Shown here in pieces: positions 1 to 10,925 of a stretch of 64,000 nt of DNA (positions within the stretch are counted from its first letter, which is position 1; every line of letters starts with the position of its first letter). This stretch comes from Seminavis robusta. Taxonomy: Eukaryota; Bacillariophyta; Bacillariophyceae; Naviculales; Naviculaceae. Under the pieces are notes generated by a model. That model did no database searches, was not told where the DNA came from, and was given only the letters and a program-made list of their open reading frames with translations. Made by a program: the position numbers and the translations under genes. The stretch is taken from positions 1 through 64,000 of the forward strand of contig CAICTM010000482.1 of the NCBI GenBank assembly GCA_903772945.1, given 5' to 3'.

Positions 1-503
1 TTGCCACCGGGAACCAGGTACAACATGTAGCTAGCTTCGCCACAGGTCAGGCAGTTCTATCACGAGCTTGCTACCCGAGCGAACTTGCACTGTTTTGTGC
101 TGCCTTCTGGCCTGACCCAGTACCCTATTGCTGTATCCTAGCTACTATCTCTACTAGCTAGCTAGAGTAGGAAGCTTGGAAGCAATGCAACATGTACCGG
201 TAGATGTACCGTACCGGTCGCAGGCTAGGTAGTAGAGGTGCGTATCTTTTTCACTCCGTCATTGTCCAAAGTCTTTGTTCTTTTGATCGGGTTCAGCCTT
301 TAAACCAGCCAGGCTGCCTGATGCTCTAGCTAGGCTTGTCGTGTCATGAATCTTTTGGCTCGGAATGGATCCTGTGAGATCCTAGCTGGGAAGCTTGATG
401 GTTTTGTGTCACGGACAGCATCCAGCACGATTGATCATTCGATTCATCAATCACTTGTTTTGGCTTACTACAGACGTCACAATAAAAATAAATAAAATCG
501 CAA
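1..503. other. Intergenic, palindrome-word rich
   Basis: I see no gene here. The stretch carries clusters of CTAGCTAG (around 150-170) and TACCGGT/GTACCGGT words (around 195-225), as do most intergenic regions in this window. Confidence 0.6.
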
Positions 504-1456
504 ATGCCTTCCTTTCTGCGTCGCAACATCATGCCTCTCCCGAATGCTTCGTTTCCCCGTCAAGCTGCACTTGCTAGTAATAAGGAGAAGAGCAGTGTGG
601 CTTGCAGTCTAACAGTCCACTCTAGTCAAAGCGACTGGAAAGAAGAGTCGCTGGAAGTCTTGCAATCCTTGGATACAGGCGACATCCTGCTCTATCGCAC
701 TAAGGATTTGGGGGCCACCTTTAATGCGGTCGTGCAGGGATCCTACTACAGCCACAGTTCGGTAGTGGTAAGAGGAAAAATGACAGATTTAGAGCCTTTT
801 TTCCCAGAAGATTATAAAATTGACAAATTGACAAAAACAATGACAATGACGCGATTTGCATATTCGAGGTCGTGCCGCAACGGGGGGTTTGTCTATTTCC
901 ACTGGAAGCTCGGCTGGCCCGTACGATTGACAACCTGGAATACTTGAGTGTACGACGCCACAGTGGCTTGATCACTCCCAGTGCGTACTCTAACCTGCTC
1001 TTGTTCATACGGGAAGTCCTAGGCCGCAAATTGGAACTGTTGACGTTGGACATGGCGCGCTCTCTCTTTCTCCACCGATTGGGCAAAAAGTACAAACAGT
1101 ACGCTGCCACGCAGTACCTAAAAAATGCCAAGGAAGATTGGACACAATTCTATTGCAGTGAATTGGTAGCCGAGAGTCTGCAGCAGTTGCACATTCTACG
1201 AGAAGAGGGATTCCATTCCAATGACCTAGTCCCGGCGTCCTTTGCCATGCCTCCACCCGATATCGCACAGCTGCACCCACATTCCAGACGATCCTTCAAT
1301 TTTGGAGAAGACGAACAAATCACTCGACCGGGACATTCCTACAGTGAGGAACAACCACTCATCGTACCTGAAGGAAACGAATTGCAGCAAGCACTCAAGC
1401 TCAAAAAGATGCAAATGAAGGAACAGTACAAGCAAAAACTAAAGCAGCAGCATTAG
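504..1456 (+). pseudogene. Permuted NlpC/P60 (YiiX-like) cysteine hydrolase, frameshifted copy
   Basis: The gene is read in two overlapping frames: 504-~850 gives the N-terminal part and ~850-1456 the rest. Frame 1 has GDILLYRTK and NAVVQGSYYSHSSVVV; frame 2 has RGVCLFPLE and QFYCSELVAE. Circularly permuted papain-like YiiX/NlpC-P60 proteins have the catalytic His early (YYSHSS) and the catalytic Cys late (FYCSE), and both are present. The downstream tandem copy (1860-2699) is colinear in a single frame, which shows where the frames must join. The join falls in a short-repeat stretch (about 821-850, ACAAATTGAC/AATGAC units), and I see no GT-AG intron there. So this is either an indel that disables the gene or a sequence error. 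ATG at 504 has good A-rich context. Substrate unknown; relatives act on peptides, amides or lipid amides. Confidence 0.7.
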
Positions 1457-1859
1457 AAACTATTCATTACTTTTTTTAAAGTGAATGCACGCAACACGCA
1501 ACCACTCCACAGGTTGGTGCTTGCGTCACCGCACAGTAGCTCTAAAACCATTGACTATTAATAGTTCATACCAGCCAGGTCTTGGTCAGGTCTCGGTTTC
1601 GTGGCGACACTGCCGTGCAGTAGCTCAGCTCTCTGGCTAGCTATTATGCAGAGGTGTGTGTGCGTGTGTGTGGGTGAGTGTTGTGTGTGTGTTACATGCA
1701 CTGTGTGAAGTCTCCGACCTCGGAAGCTTTGGTATCCGAGTCCGGTACTAGCTAGTAGCGCTTACGTTGTGGAACTGTGTGCAAAGTTTGCGATTGCATT
1801 ACATGCATCGCGCCCTCCACTGACCAACCACAAACCGCAACTAGAATAGTAATAGCAGG
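1457..1859. other. Intergenic spacer with TG microsatellite
   Basis: The 403-bp spacer between the two tandem hydrolase copies holds a GT/TG-rich microsatellite at about 1651-1692. No gene seen. Confidence 0.6.
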
Positions 1860-2699
1860 ATGAACATGTGCACCCACTCTCTTCACTCCTTGCAAACAGG
1901 GGATATCCTGTTGTATTGCACCAAAGGTGTGGGTGGCACTTTCAATGCTGTAATGCAAGGATCCTTCTCCAGCAGCGACACTCATACAGCTTTGGTTGTC
2001 CGTGGCAAAGCTGCTGATCTGCAGCCTTTATTCCCCAATGACTACCAGCACCAGCACCAGCACCAAGCTCGCACTAATACATGTAGTACAAGTATGTATT
2101 CAGAACATGTGATTTGCTTGTTGGAAGTTGTACGAGGCAGAGGAGTTTGCTTCTTTCCCCTCCAAACCAGACTTGAACAAACCATGGACACAACTCAAGA
2201 CTTGCATGTCCGTCGCCACAAGTATGTCAATCCCCACAAAAACAATGCTGCCATCTCGGATGACCATGAGGGGTATGCAAATCTTCTTGCTTTTATTAAA
2301 CATGCTGTAGGTAGCAATTGCAAACTGGAAATGTTCACCATCAATTTGGGAATACACATTCTACGTCATCACCTCAAGAAAGAATTCTCCACTGACAAAA
2401 GCTGTAACCTTGAGAATCAGCAATTCTATTGCAGTGCTTTAGTGGCACAAGGATTGCACTTGGGTATTATGAAGCAAGAAATCAACCCTGATGAGCTCAT
2501 GCCTAACTCCTATGCATTGCCAAGCCATCATGCCAGATCATTTAGCAGAGTCTTGCAACCTGGCCAATCCTATTCAGAGCCACAAGTGCTTGTTCAGAAA
2601 GGAAACCATCTTGCAAGTGTTGTGGAGCTGTCATGTTTCGCCACCGTGTCCCTTGCTGCATCCTCTTTGGCTTTTCAGTTGTTGCTGTCAGCATCCTGA
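1860..2699 (+). CDS. Permuted NlpC/P60 (YiiX-like) cysteine hydrolase family protein
   Basis: This is a 279-residue single-exon ORF starting at ATG 1860. TGDILLYCTKGVGGTFNAVMQGSF near the N-terminus is the family's GDxLL opening. The SDTHTALVVRG segment supplies the likely catalytic His, and QFYCSALVAQG (about residues 181-191) the likely catalytic Cys. In this permuted fold the His precedes the Cys. The His-Gln-rich insert (QHQHQHQ) near residue 60 and a hydrophobic tail of about 25 residues are not shared with the upstream copy, whose tail is Lys/Gln-rich. The two genes are about 400 bp apart in the same direction, so this looks like a tandem duplication. Biological substrate is not inferable from sequence; known relatives hydrolyse peptide or amide bonds. 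Confidence 0.75.
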   Translation: MNMCTHSLHSLQTGDILLYCTKGVGGTFNAVMQGSFSSSDTHTALVVRGKAADLQPLFPNDYQHQHQHQARTNTCSTSMYSEHVICLLEVVRGRGVCFFPLQTRLEQTMDTTQDLHVRRHKYVNPHKNNAAISDDHEGYANLLAFIKHAVGSNCKLEMFTINLGIHILRHHLKKEFSTDKSCNLENQQFYCSALVAQGLHLGIMKQEINPDELMPNSYALPSHHARSFSRVLQPGQSYSEPQVLVQKGNHLASVVELSCFATVSLAASSLAFQLLLSAS

Positions 2700-3994
2700 G
2701 CTTCTTTGCTCCTCACCAACCAGACGTATTCGAAGGACAGCTTTGCATGAGCATTGTTCAGTGTGCGTTTCGTTGGCGATCTCGCACGCTGTGGTCGTCC
2801 GAAACTTTAGTTAACTGGAGCCACTGCAAGCACTACGGACTAACGTATCCAAGTTCAAGTCAACTGCTTGGAGCGGGTACTGGTAGGATTGTGCCCAGAT
2901 CGTTACTGGTGTGGGGCAAGCAAAGGAAGCATTACTGTATTTCCCCGTCGTGACTGACAACCCATAAGGCAGCAAAAGCGTAACCTAAACCTGTCGTTTT
3001 CTCCATACCTACCGTAGCACCGGGAGGGCTTCGACGTTTGTCTGCTACTGCTACGTAGCGATCGGTACTTCAAGGAGTTCCGAAGATTCGATTGATCATT
3101 CTCGAGGTGCGGCTCCAGAGCTGCGTTCACACTTTTCTAAGCAAGGACGAACCTCGACGACGCGTTGCCCCTTGCCGAGACGGTGAGCTGCATACCGGTC
3201 GCAACGACAACCAGAAGCAACTCTACTAGTATTCATATAGTCAAGCCGACGCGTTGGTTCCCTCCATGGCGCATACACGGCGCGTACGTGCGACCGTAAA
3301 CCCACCACCTCCTCCCCACCTCCTCCAGCGATACCTGCTTGTCGTCGCCAAGGCCAGCGGGCTGCCCTCGAGTGCATGATATATGGCAGCTACGTCTTCG
3401 CCTTGATTCAATTACATTCGGAGCACGATCATCGGATTACAACAGGACGGCCCTACAGTGACCCTCCCATGAATCAGCCCCGGACATGTAGCGCACCACA
3501 ATCCCAAGCTAGCCCAGGTCATGCAATGGCCACCCGTCAAATTGTCACTTGACGTGCTGGCCAGCATCTATCAAGAGGCTCCGCAATAATTGAATCTACT
3601 TGCGTGCAAGGCTTGCGCTCAGCCATCAATGAGATTATCTAGCAATTCTTACGATTACACGTTAGATCGAGGCCTTCTTTTTTCTTTGGTTTGTTGATAG
3701 CGGCCCCACTACTCGAGTTGAGCGCAGCAGCTCGAAAGAACTTTCTTCCAGACAACAACACGTCGTTCATCTTTGCACCGTGATTTCGTGAAGGGCCTTG
3801 CTTCAACAACAGCAATCCTTAACACCTGTTCTTCGCACGAAGGTTCATGTCTGGACAGCAGCCACGTTCGCAAATTGACGAGATGAAAATCAACACGATC
3901 ATGTGGCACTAGTACGGTAGTAGTAGTCAGTGTTTACCAGTAGAACCACCAGAGCTGTCGAGGCATTCCTGTGAGCGATTCTGGCTCTTGCTGG
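2700..3994. other. Intergenic, no supportable gene
   Basis: Several short open frames exist on both strands (for example 3709-3909 minus), but none has a recognisable motif, a paralogue in the window or convincing composition. A CCACCTCCT-type repeat lies at about 3301-3326. Confidence 0.5.
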
Positions 3995-6184
3995 CTAGAG
4001 AATGACGCAATTCCCCGTGAAGCAGTCGTCGGGACACATCAAATGGTTGCTTGTTGTAGCTTCGGCTAAATCTTCGACTTCTCCCGCCTTGTAGGGGTCC
4101 ACTGCAGGATGTTCTTGCTGCTGCTGAGAAGTCGTGATTTCGTCGTCGACGACGATATTGCTGTTGTTGTTGTAATCATCTGTGAGTGCCGACATGACGG
4201 TGACATCTTTGGTTTGCTCACTTTCACCGATTTCCGCATCTTCGTGCTCCTTGGTGGTCGCAGCGTTGCCTTCTCCTTGAGGTTCCGTAACGGGTTCTGT
4301 TCCAGGCCACAGTTATTACCAGTACCGTAGTGAGCCAAAAGAAGCAAACGCACGGATGCAGGCAGCAATAATGCGAGATGAACCACAAAGTAGAGGATGC
4401 GTCAAAGTAGATTGTTTGGTTCGTTCGTCGTTGTGGTCATGGTCATGGTCATGGTCGAGTTCGTGTTGTAAGATGCGATTGTTCAGTCGATTCATCATTC
4501 GCAACGGTAGTGGGTTGTTGTCAATGAATGGCATTGGTATCAGACAAAAACAAGATTAGTTAGGCAGGCAAGAAAGAAGACAGCGTGAGATGCGGCTGCG
4601 TGGTAGCAAAAGAACACGGTCATGCAAGCCCGAGGATGTCATTCACTGGAACGAACGAAGCGGCGCACAGATCGTACGGTCGGTGGGCGAACACGCACAA
4701 AACAAGGACAACAAATACTTCCAAGAAAAGAAAGCACGCAACGTACCTTTCATTGCTGGCGTCTCATCGAGCACGGAACAATCGACGGTATCATCGGTGG
4801 ATGGTGCAGTGACAATTTCCGGTGCGGTGTAGGTTGTGGTCGTGGTCGTTGTCGGTTCCACTGCAGCTGCCGTCGCGGATGCCGCCACGACCATGGCCGA
4901 CGCCATGTTGGGTGGAGTTTCTTTTTTGAGTTTGGACGTTTTCTTCTTTTTGTGTGGTCCAAACATGGATACTTTCCACAGCTTTGATGTTGTTTTGGAA
5001 GACGATTTGTCTTTCTTTTTGCTCTTTGTTGTTGCTGCAGGGTCGTCGTGTGCCGGATCGTACTTGTTGTATTCCTTGAAATATCCGTATCCCCAGAACT
5101 TGTAAAATTCGACATCGGAGGATTCGGCGGGTCTACATCGAATAGTCAATGCTCCTGCGACTCCCGGTAAGAGTGTATTTGGATGAATGAGTTCAATGAC
5201 TTGATCTTGTCCCGTGGCTTGCAAGAGTGCATTGGGAGTGACATGTAGATATCCCAGTTCTGTCTTGTCACCGGCATGTTTGACCTTGAAGAGTAATCCT
5301 TCAGCCTGGTACAAGTACGCCACGGGCATACCGTCAATGACAAAACTAGACTTGGATTCCAACGTGTAATGTGGGTTGTTGCTTTGTGTGGCCCAAATCA
5401 AAAGAAAGAAAAGAAAAAGAAAGAAATGTAGCGTATTGAAGCAAAAGGTGAGTGAGTTAGGAGATGAAACCAACTTGAACACAGAAACCAGACCAACAAT
5501 CACACCAATGACAAGTAAGTGACAATCATGCAACCATGCAAATGAAATGCTTGATCATGCAAGCAATGCAGAATGGATCCGCCCAGCCACCACCACTAAG
5601 CTACTGCAACTACCAGCTACCAGCTAGCTACTGTAGTGGCTATGGTAACATGCAAGTTGCCTGCTACCGGTACCGTAGCTATGTAGCTAGACTCAGACTT
5701 GGTGGACCTCTCATGGTCAGGACAACAATAATCAACTCCCACACAGACCACCCCATTCATGACTGGTTCTTCGACTCGTGACTCACGTTTGCGAAATGGG
5801 TTTGGTTTTGTGAATGTCAAGTGACTGCTTTTTGTTGTTGCTGCTGGTAGTGGTGGTAGTGTTAGTAGTGCTGGTAGTACCGGTACCGGTAGTGGCCAAC
5901 TTGACTTTTACATAAGCATCAGCCAGAGGAACTTTGAGAAATTCTGAAGCTGCCAAATTGCTGCAAGACACAATTTCCACTACCAGAGATACCACATACT
6001 CCTCAGTACAACTTCCTGTAGAACTTCCAGTAGCCAACTTCATACCGGGCAGCACTGGCATGTTGGCCCATTCGGGTCTCTTGGTCATGCTGCTGGTAAT
6101 ATTATTATTAATATTACTACTAGTATTGCTTTTGCTTTTGCCAGTAATACCACTGCTGCTTCTTCTGTGGCTCTTGTCCTTCAT
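3995..6184 (-). CDS. C2-domain protein, three exons
   Basis: Proposed exons on the minus strand are 6184-5787, 5381-4747 and 4296-3995, about 444 residues in all. Donor 1 is AAC|GTGAGT and acceptor 1 is CACAAAG|CAAC; their join restores HKTKPISQTNNPHY, a typical C2 strand. Donor 2 is AAAG|GTACGT and acceptor 2 is GGAACAG|AACCC; both introns keep frame. The C2 core starts with YVVSLVVEIVSCSNL and continues with DAYVKVKL, where an Asp of the calcium/lipid loop is kept. It probably binds membrane lipids, with or without calcium. After it come a Lys-rich stretch, a Thr run and a Glu-rich tail. The exon-1 start is uncertain: 6184 is the first in-frame ATG. The open frame runs further upstream to a possible acceptor (TTGGAAG|ACG near 6248), so another 5' exon is possible. 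Confidence 0.75.
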
Positions 6185-7414
6185 CTTGTCTTCTTCTTGT
6201 TTTTTCTTTTCTTGTCTTTGTTGTGACTTGTTTTCTTCTTCGTCGTCTTCCAATTAAAATAATAATAATTTGCGCGGGAAAAGATACGAGGCACAAATAA
6301 ATGAGGACGTCATAGTCATTGTGACCGGAAACTGCAAGGTGTCACCGCTATTTAACCCTTTTCTGCCTAAACAACTACCTTAGTGTTAGAAACTTAGTGC
6401 CGGACAGAATATCAAAGGGACTCACAACGAAGAAACAGCTTTCCAAAAGCACGTCGAGCTTCTATTCATCCTTGCTGCACCACAAACTATGATATCTTTA
6501 CTTACCGTACCGCAAGGTATTAATAGCGCACAATGATTAATAGTACTGTAGTTTTAAAAATATTATCTAATAAAGGTATGATGGTATGATTGCGCCGAAG
6601 GCTGATTGCTTTTGTTTCACTCCTTCATCAACACCTGGCGCATTCTACTGGGAACAATAAATATACATGTATGGAACAGGAGCACAGGACAAGACAGAAT
6701 GCCAGACGAGAAAAGGGGGGTATAGTGTTGTGTGGATGGAATGACAGAAGAGGGATGTCTCAAGGGGAATTGGGAAGAGAGCGAGCTCAGTCTGCCAGTT
6801 ATTAGTTTTCATCCAGAGGTGTAGAGGGCAGAGGAAGAGCGGTCTTCTGTAAGATTCTGCAGCCAAGATTGTTTCAAATGGGTACCGGTAGGGCGGCTGA
6901 GTAGTCTACTAGCTAGTAGTTGGATCAAGCACAGTCGGAAGAAGCAATGCTGTGAGGGTGGAAGAGTGTCATGGGTAGAATAATACTCTGATGGAGGGCG
7001 CCTTTCATCATGTACCGTAGGGTGGTGTTTCGATGTTCCGACGTGTCGTACTGGTACTAGTATCGTACGACGTGTTACTATTAATAGCTAGCTATGGTAC
7101 CGTACCAGTAGTAGAGGGATTACATGTCATGTGTCCGTGAGCCAAATGAATGCTGAGATGGTGGGTGTACCGGTATACGTAGAATGATCCATCATCAGGG
7201 GAGGGCAAATAGCATTGCAAGTTCCTTGATTGACGAAAGAAAACGCAGAAATCAGAAGCGCTGCTGCTAAAGATGAATGAAAGTGTCAGGACGTCCGACC
7301 AACCGGACCGGACCGGACCAAGGATTCTTTTTGGTAGTGTAACTTTATGCTACAGTATTGCATTCCATTCCATTCCATTCCATTCCATATATTATTGTAC
7401 TAGTACGATGTAGT
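6185..7414. other. Intergenic with CCATT repeats and CTAG/GTAC words
   Basis: No gene recognised, apart from a possible extension of the C2 gene up to about 6250. A pure (CCATT)n tract of about five units lies at 7362-7387. Palindromic CTAG, GTAC and CCGG words are dense at 6885-7175. Confidence 0.5.
7362..7387. repeat. (CCATT)n short tandem repeat
   Basis: Five consecutive CCATT units are read directly. Simple pentanucleotide microsatellite. Confidence 0.9.
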
Positions 7415-8086
7415 TCAATTATTATTGAGGTACTTGTTTGGGTTTTGTAGAATGTGTTGTAGTGTGAGATCCTGGTGAATCTTGCTGTTCTTTTTCTTTT
7501 GTTGGTGCACTCCATGTAAGTTGTTCAAGACGGTCTTGCAGCGCGTGGATTCAGTGTTGGAATGATTGTGAATGTTTTGCAATGCAGTTTCGGCTAGATG
7601 AGCCATTATTTGATCGTCGTGGGCATTGGTGTCGAAAGAAAAGTCCTGCATCACGGCATCCACAGTCGGACTACCAGTAGTTGTGCCCATAAGTCTTTTT
7701 GGAGTGCTTATAAGTCTTTTCTGTTTTTGCGGACTTTTGAGCTGGAGCGCCAATTTTCGAGCGGCGATTTGCTCGGCTTGTTCTTGATTGTCTTTGTCTA
7801 GCATCGCGTAGAAAGACTTGCAAGCTTCGCTATTGGAAAAGTCGAACGGCAAGCTACTAGTAGTAGTAGTAGAAGTAGTAGTAGTGGCTGCTCCGAACGG
7901 CTGCTTGACTTTCTTGGAGGACTTCTTGTCACTTGGCTTGCTCGTGCTCGTACTCGTACATGTGCTCTTACCAATCGTGTTGGGATTCACTGCTGAGAGC
8001 GCCGATCGCTTGCTACTACTAGTATAACTAGTACCAGCGCTACCAGCAATAGCATTCTGTGTCGTCGTCGTCGTCGTCGTCTTCAT
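7415..8086 (-). CDS. Hypothetical Thr/Ser-rich protein
   Basis: A single-exon frame of about 223 residues starts at ATG 8086, which is followed by a (ACG)n-encoded Thr run. The first 80 residues are Thr/Ser/Lys-rich and probably disordered. The middle and end look folded and helical: DFSNSEACKSFYAMLDKDN, a basic segment with KSPQKQKRLISTPKR, then a long helix-like stretch with DDQIMAHLAETALQNIHNH and a Lys/Gln-rich end. SP and TP sites suggest phosphorylation. I do not recognise the family. Codon use and length support a real gene, but no domain confirms it. Confidence 0.55.
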   Translation of the reverse strand: MKTTTTTTTQNAIAGSAGTSYTSSSKRSALSAVNPNTIGKSTCTSTSTSKPSDKKSSKKVKQPFGAATTTTSTTTTSSLPFDFSNSEACKSFYAMLDKDNQEQAEQIAARKLALQLKSPQKQKRLISTPKRLMGTTTGSPTVDAVMQDFSFDTNAHDDQIMAHLAETALQNIHNHSNTESTRCKTVLNNLHGVHQQKKKNSKIHQDLTLQHILQNPNKYLNNN

Positions 8087-9569
8087 GGTCAACTCAACTC
8101 TACTCTACTCAACTCTTCGGCGATCAAATCAACAATGCCGCATCTCCAAGATGCTGAAGGTTTACGGGTCGGAGTAACACGGTGCAACTTTTTAAATTCG
8201 AATGATCAACACACAAGCATCGCCCTGCGATCGGTCACTTTTTATCATGTGCTTCCACGATCTTTTTACTTTCCACGGTCTGTTTCACTTGTCCGAGTCG
8301 CATTGGTTCAACAGAAGCATCGGGCTTGCTTGCATCAAGGATGGAATGAATCGAATCAATCATCGTTCTTGCATCTGAGCCTTCCTCTACGAGACGGTAC
8401 CGTACGCACCAATACCGTGCCGTTCGTACCGGTACCTCTTATGGTTGCCATTGGTGTGGTATTCTATTATACAGTACCGGTATACTGCCACGGGATCAGG
8501 TACCAGTAGTGTTTCAGTGGGTTGCGTCCTTGCATGGGAGGAAGTCTGTCGTCAAAGACCAAGGCGGAGGGGTGTAGCATGTAGCAATTGAAGTAGGAAT
8601 CAAAAGCCAGTGGAGATCAATAACTATGATGATACCAGTGTGTTTGACGAGGATCATGCCATGACAGGAGATTGATGTTCTACTGCTCTCGCTCATTTCT
8701 TGCTTGCTTGCTTTTTGGTTCTTGGGTTTTGGCACGGCCGAACTACAACTAGCTAGCTAGACTACCGGTGCCTTTAGTAACTGTTGTGCTGCTGGCATGC
8801 TTTCTTGCTTTCTTGATTCTCCGCGACTTCAAGCTTCTTCCGTCCCTTTCTGTTTCCCAGAAGCAAGCGAACAGTCAGTCAGCCAAGCCAGCAAGATGAA
8901 ACAAATAATACTGTTCTTGCCAGTCCATGCACGGATTACGGATGGAACAGAATCTCTCTTCGCAGGCTGCTGTACGGTACATTCTTTCGCCATTTTGTGC
9001 CACTTTTCACTTTGCTTGATCATGAAAGCTATGCGGCTAGCTGGCTGTAAACTAGCTGTGGCTGGCTCTGCCTGCATGAGAGAACATCGTGCGATGGCTG
9101 GATCTGTACCGGTACTACCATGCCAACCAAGCAAGCATCATCGAAATCAAGGACGCGTCAGCTATCCAGAAGAAGAAAAACTCAAAATCTATAACTGATT
9201 CAGACAAAAAGCAAGTGCTTGAGGACAACACATGAGCCAGCCAAGGCCCAGGTGTTTCCCACATTCATTCATCCAAGTCTGCTCATCGGCCGGCTATGTT
9301 CCCATGCCACAGGTCGTTTGCACGTGTTCAAGAGAGTGGGAGGTTGTAAAGAGGTTGGGGAGGAAAGGATGATCAGATGTATATGGAAGGGATGTCCACA
9401 GGAGAATAAGACACAAGTACGTGACCATCTTTGTTTTTGTTTGTTTTTTGTTATTGTTATAAGGATTATGATTGCACAATGATAGGTATACTTACTTACA
9501 ACGACGACAATAATAATAATAATAATAATGAGAATGTACTGGCCTTGCCTGGCCTTGTCTTGCCTTTTC
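8087..9569. other. Intergenic, TACCGG words and an AAT microsatellite
   Basis: Open frames here (for example 8135-8509 plus, 8829-9134 minus) have no recognisable motifs and I do not call them. GTACCGGTAC-type words cluster at 8395-8510 and 9108-9118. A (AAT)n tract lies at 9510-9530. Confidence 0.5.
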
Positions 9570-10925
9570 TTAATCCTTTGGTTGTTCGGGTTGGGGTTCT
9601 TCCGCTTCTTCCTTTTTGGGTGGTGGCGGTGTTGCTGCTGCGGGCAAGGTTCCTTCCATTTTTCCGCCGCCACCACCCCTGACTGGAGGAGGCCCACTGA
9701 CACCGACAAAGAGAATGATGATAAGAGAACATCCACCAATGCAAGCCGCAATAATGACAATGGCCAATCCGGTGGAACTCAATCCATCCGTCGTTGTTGA
9801 CTGTTGTTCCTGTGACGCATCTGGTTGTTCGGCCGAGACTTCGCCCTTGGCTTGATCAATTTCGGTAGAGACTTGTTCGGAATCGGTGTTGACATCCGTG
9901 AGGCTGACGGTGGTGTTGACCGGTGCCAGGGCCGTGAGATGTGCGACAAGTGCGTCGGTATCATTGAGTGCCTTGACAACGGCCATTTCGACTTCGTCTT
10001 CGGTTCTCATGGGAGGACCTTCAAATGTGGCATTACCTTCAAAGAGGTACTTGGTGGTGGTACTTGTAGTACTAGTAGTGGGTTCTTGCAAGGCGCGCCT
10101 GGACGAATTGGTCATTTGATCTTCATCATCTTCGTCCATGCTGTCTCCATCTTGGTCGTCGAGCACAATGCCATCCTCCGTGTAAATGTCCACGTCAACG
10201 GCAACGAGGTTGGGTAGATCAGTCTTCATGTAGTTGAGTAGGTAATCCTCCAACTCTAGATCGTCATGGTTGATGGACGAGTCCATGGTAATGGCGAATG
10301 AGGGCAAACGTACGACGAATGTCTGTCCGGGCAATACGACAGTTTCGGTCATGTTGTTGTTTCCAGTACTAGTCATGTTCGAGGCTTCTTCTTGCATGGT
10401 CGTGCTGTCTTGATCTTCGTCTTCGTCTTCCGTTCCACCAGCACTCGGAGCCACCGTTTCTTCGTCGTCCGTAGCGTTAGGAGCTTCGACTCCCGATTCA
10501 ATGACAATCACGTCGTCTCCAGTCGTTTCATCGGTTTCCATATCGTCATCATCTGTCATTCCGGACTCTTCGGTTTGCATTTCGTCATCTTCAGTGACTT
10601 CTTGTTCGTCTTCCTCGTCTTCGTCCTTGTCGTCGTCTTCCTTATCCTTATCCTTATTGTCCTTTTCGTCTTCTGGTTCTTCTGGTTCTTCTGGTTCTTC
10701 TTCCTCGTCGTCTAGATCTGGTTCATCCGCCGCCACGGGTTCTTCCTTGTATTTCTCCTTGTCTTCTTTCAGCAGTCGATTGAGATTATTCAACTCATTC
10801 GAGTTGCTACTACTACTGCGTCCACGTACCAGTCCACCAGTGCGGGCTTCGACTGGTACTACCAGAACATCGAGCAGCGCCAAGCTCAGCAACGACAGAA
10901 ACACGACCGCCACGATTCTCGTCAT
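9570..10925 (-). CDS. Acidic type-I membrane protein with signal peptide
   Basis: This 451-residue single-exon protein starts at ATG 10925. Residues 1-27 form a signal peptide (MTRIVAVVFLSLLSLALLDV, then a small-residue site near VEA). Residues about 60-140 are a Glu/Asp run (EEPEEPEEPEDEKDNKDKD). A folded-looking extracellular part follows (PGQTFVVRLPSF, LEDYLLNYMKTDLPN, FEGNATFEGPPMRTEDEVE), with several N-glycosylation sequons (NMT, NNMTE, NAT, NDT, NTT). One transmembrane helix, about 22 residues (GLAIVIIAACIGGCSLIIIL), is followed by a Gly/Pro/Glu-rich cytoplasmic tail. The topology is that of a secreted-pathway or cell-surface protein. The repeated module around the glycosylated part resembles SEA-like folds only loosely, so I assign no function. 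Confidence 0.8.
   Translation of the reverse strand: MTRIVAVVFLSLLSLALLDVLVVPVEARTGGLVRGRSSSSNSNELNNLNRLLKEDKEKYKEEPVAADEPDLDDEEEEPEEPEEPEDEKDNKDKDKEDDDKDEDEEDEQEVTEDDEMQTEESGMTDDDDMETDETTGDDVIVIESGVEAPNATDDEETVAPSAGGTEDEDEDQDSTTMQEEASNMTSTGNNNMTETVVLPGQTFVVRLPSFAITMDSSINHDDLELEDYLLNYMKTDLPNLVAVDVDIYTEDGIVLDDQDGDSMDEDDEDQMTNSSRRALQEPTTSTTSTTTKYLFEGNATFEGPPMRTEDEVEMAVVKALNDTDALVAHLTALAPVNTTVSLTDVNTDSEQVSTEIDQAKGEVSAEQPDASQEQQSTTTDGLSSTGLAIVIIAACIGGCSLIIILFVGVSGPPPVRGGGGGKMEGTLPAAATPPPPKKEEAEEPQPEQPKD

Noticed and set aside
3096-3909. Small minus-strand frames in the 2.7-4.0 kb spacer
   Set aside because: Arg/Gly-rich chance frames; no domain or conserved neighbour.
8135-8509. 124-residue open frame
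   Set aside because: No motif or paralogue. The second half is made of GTACCGGTAC intergenic words.
9269-9760. 163-residue minus-strand frame overlapping the acidic membrane protein
   Set aside because: Overlaps the supported gene in another frame and contains a run of Ile/Val from an AAT microsatellite.
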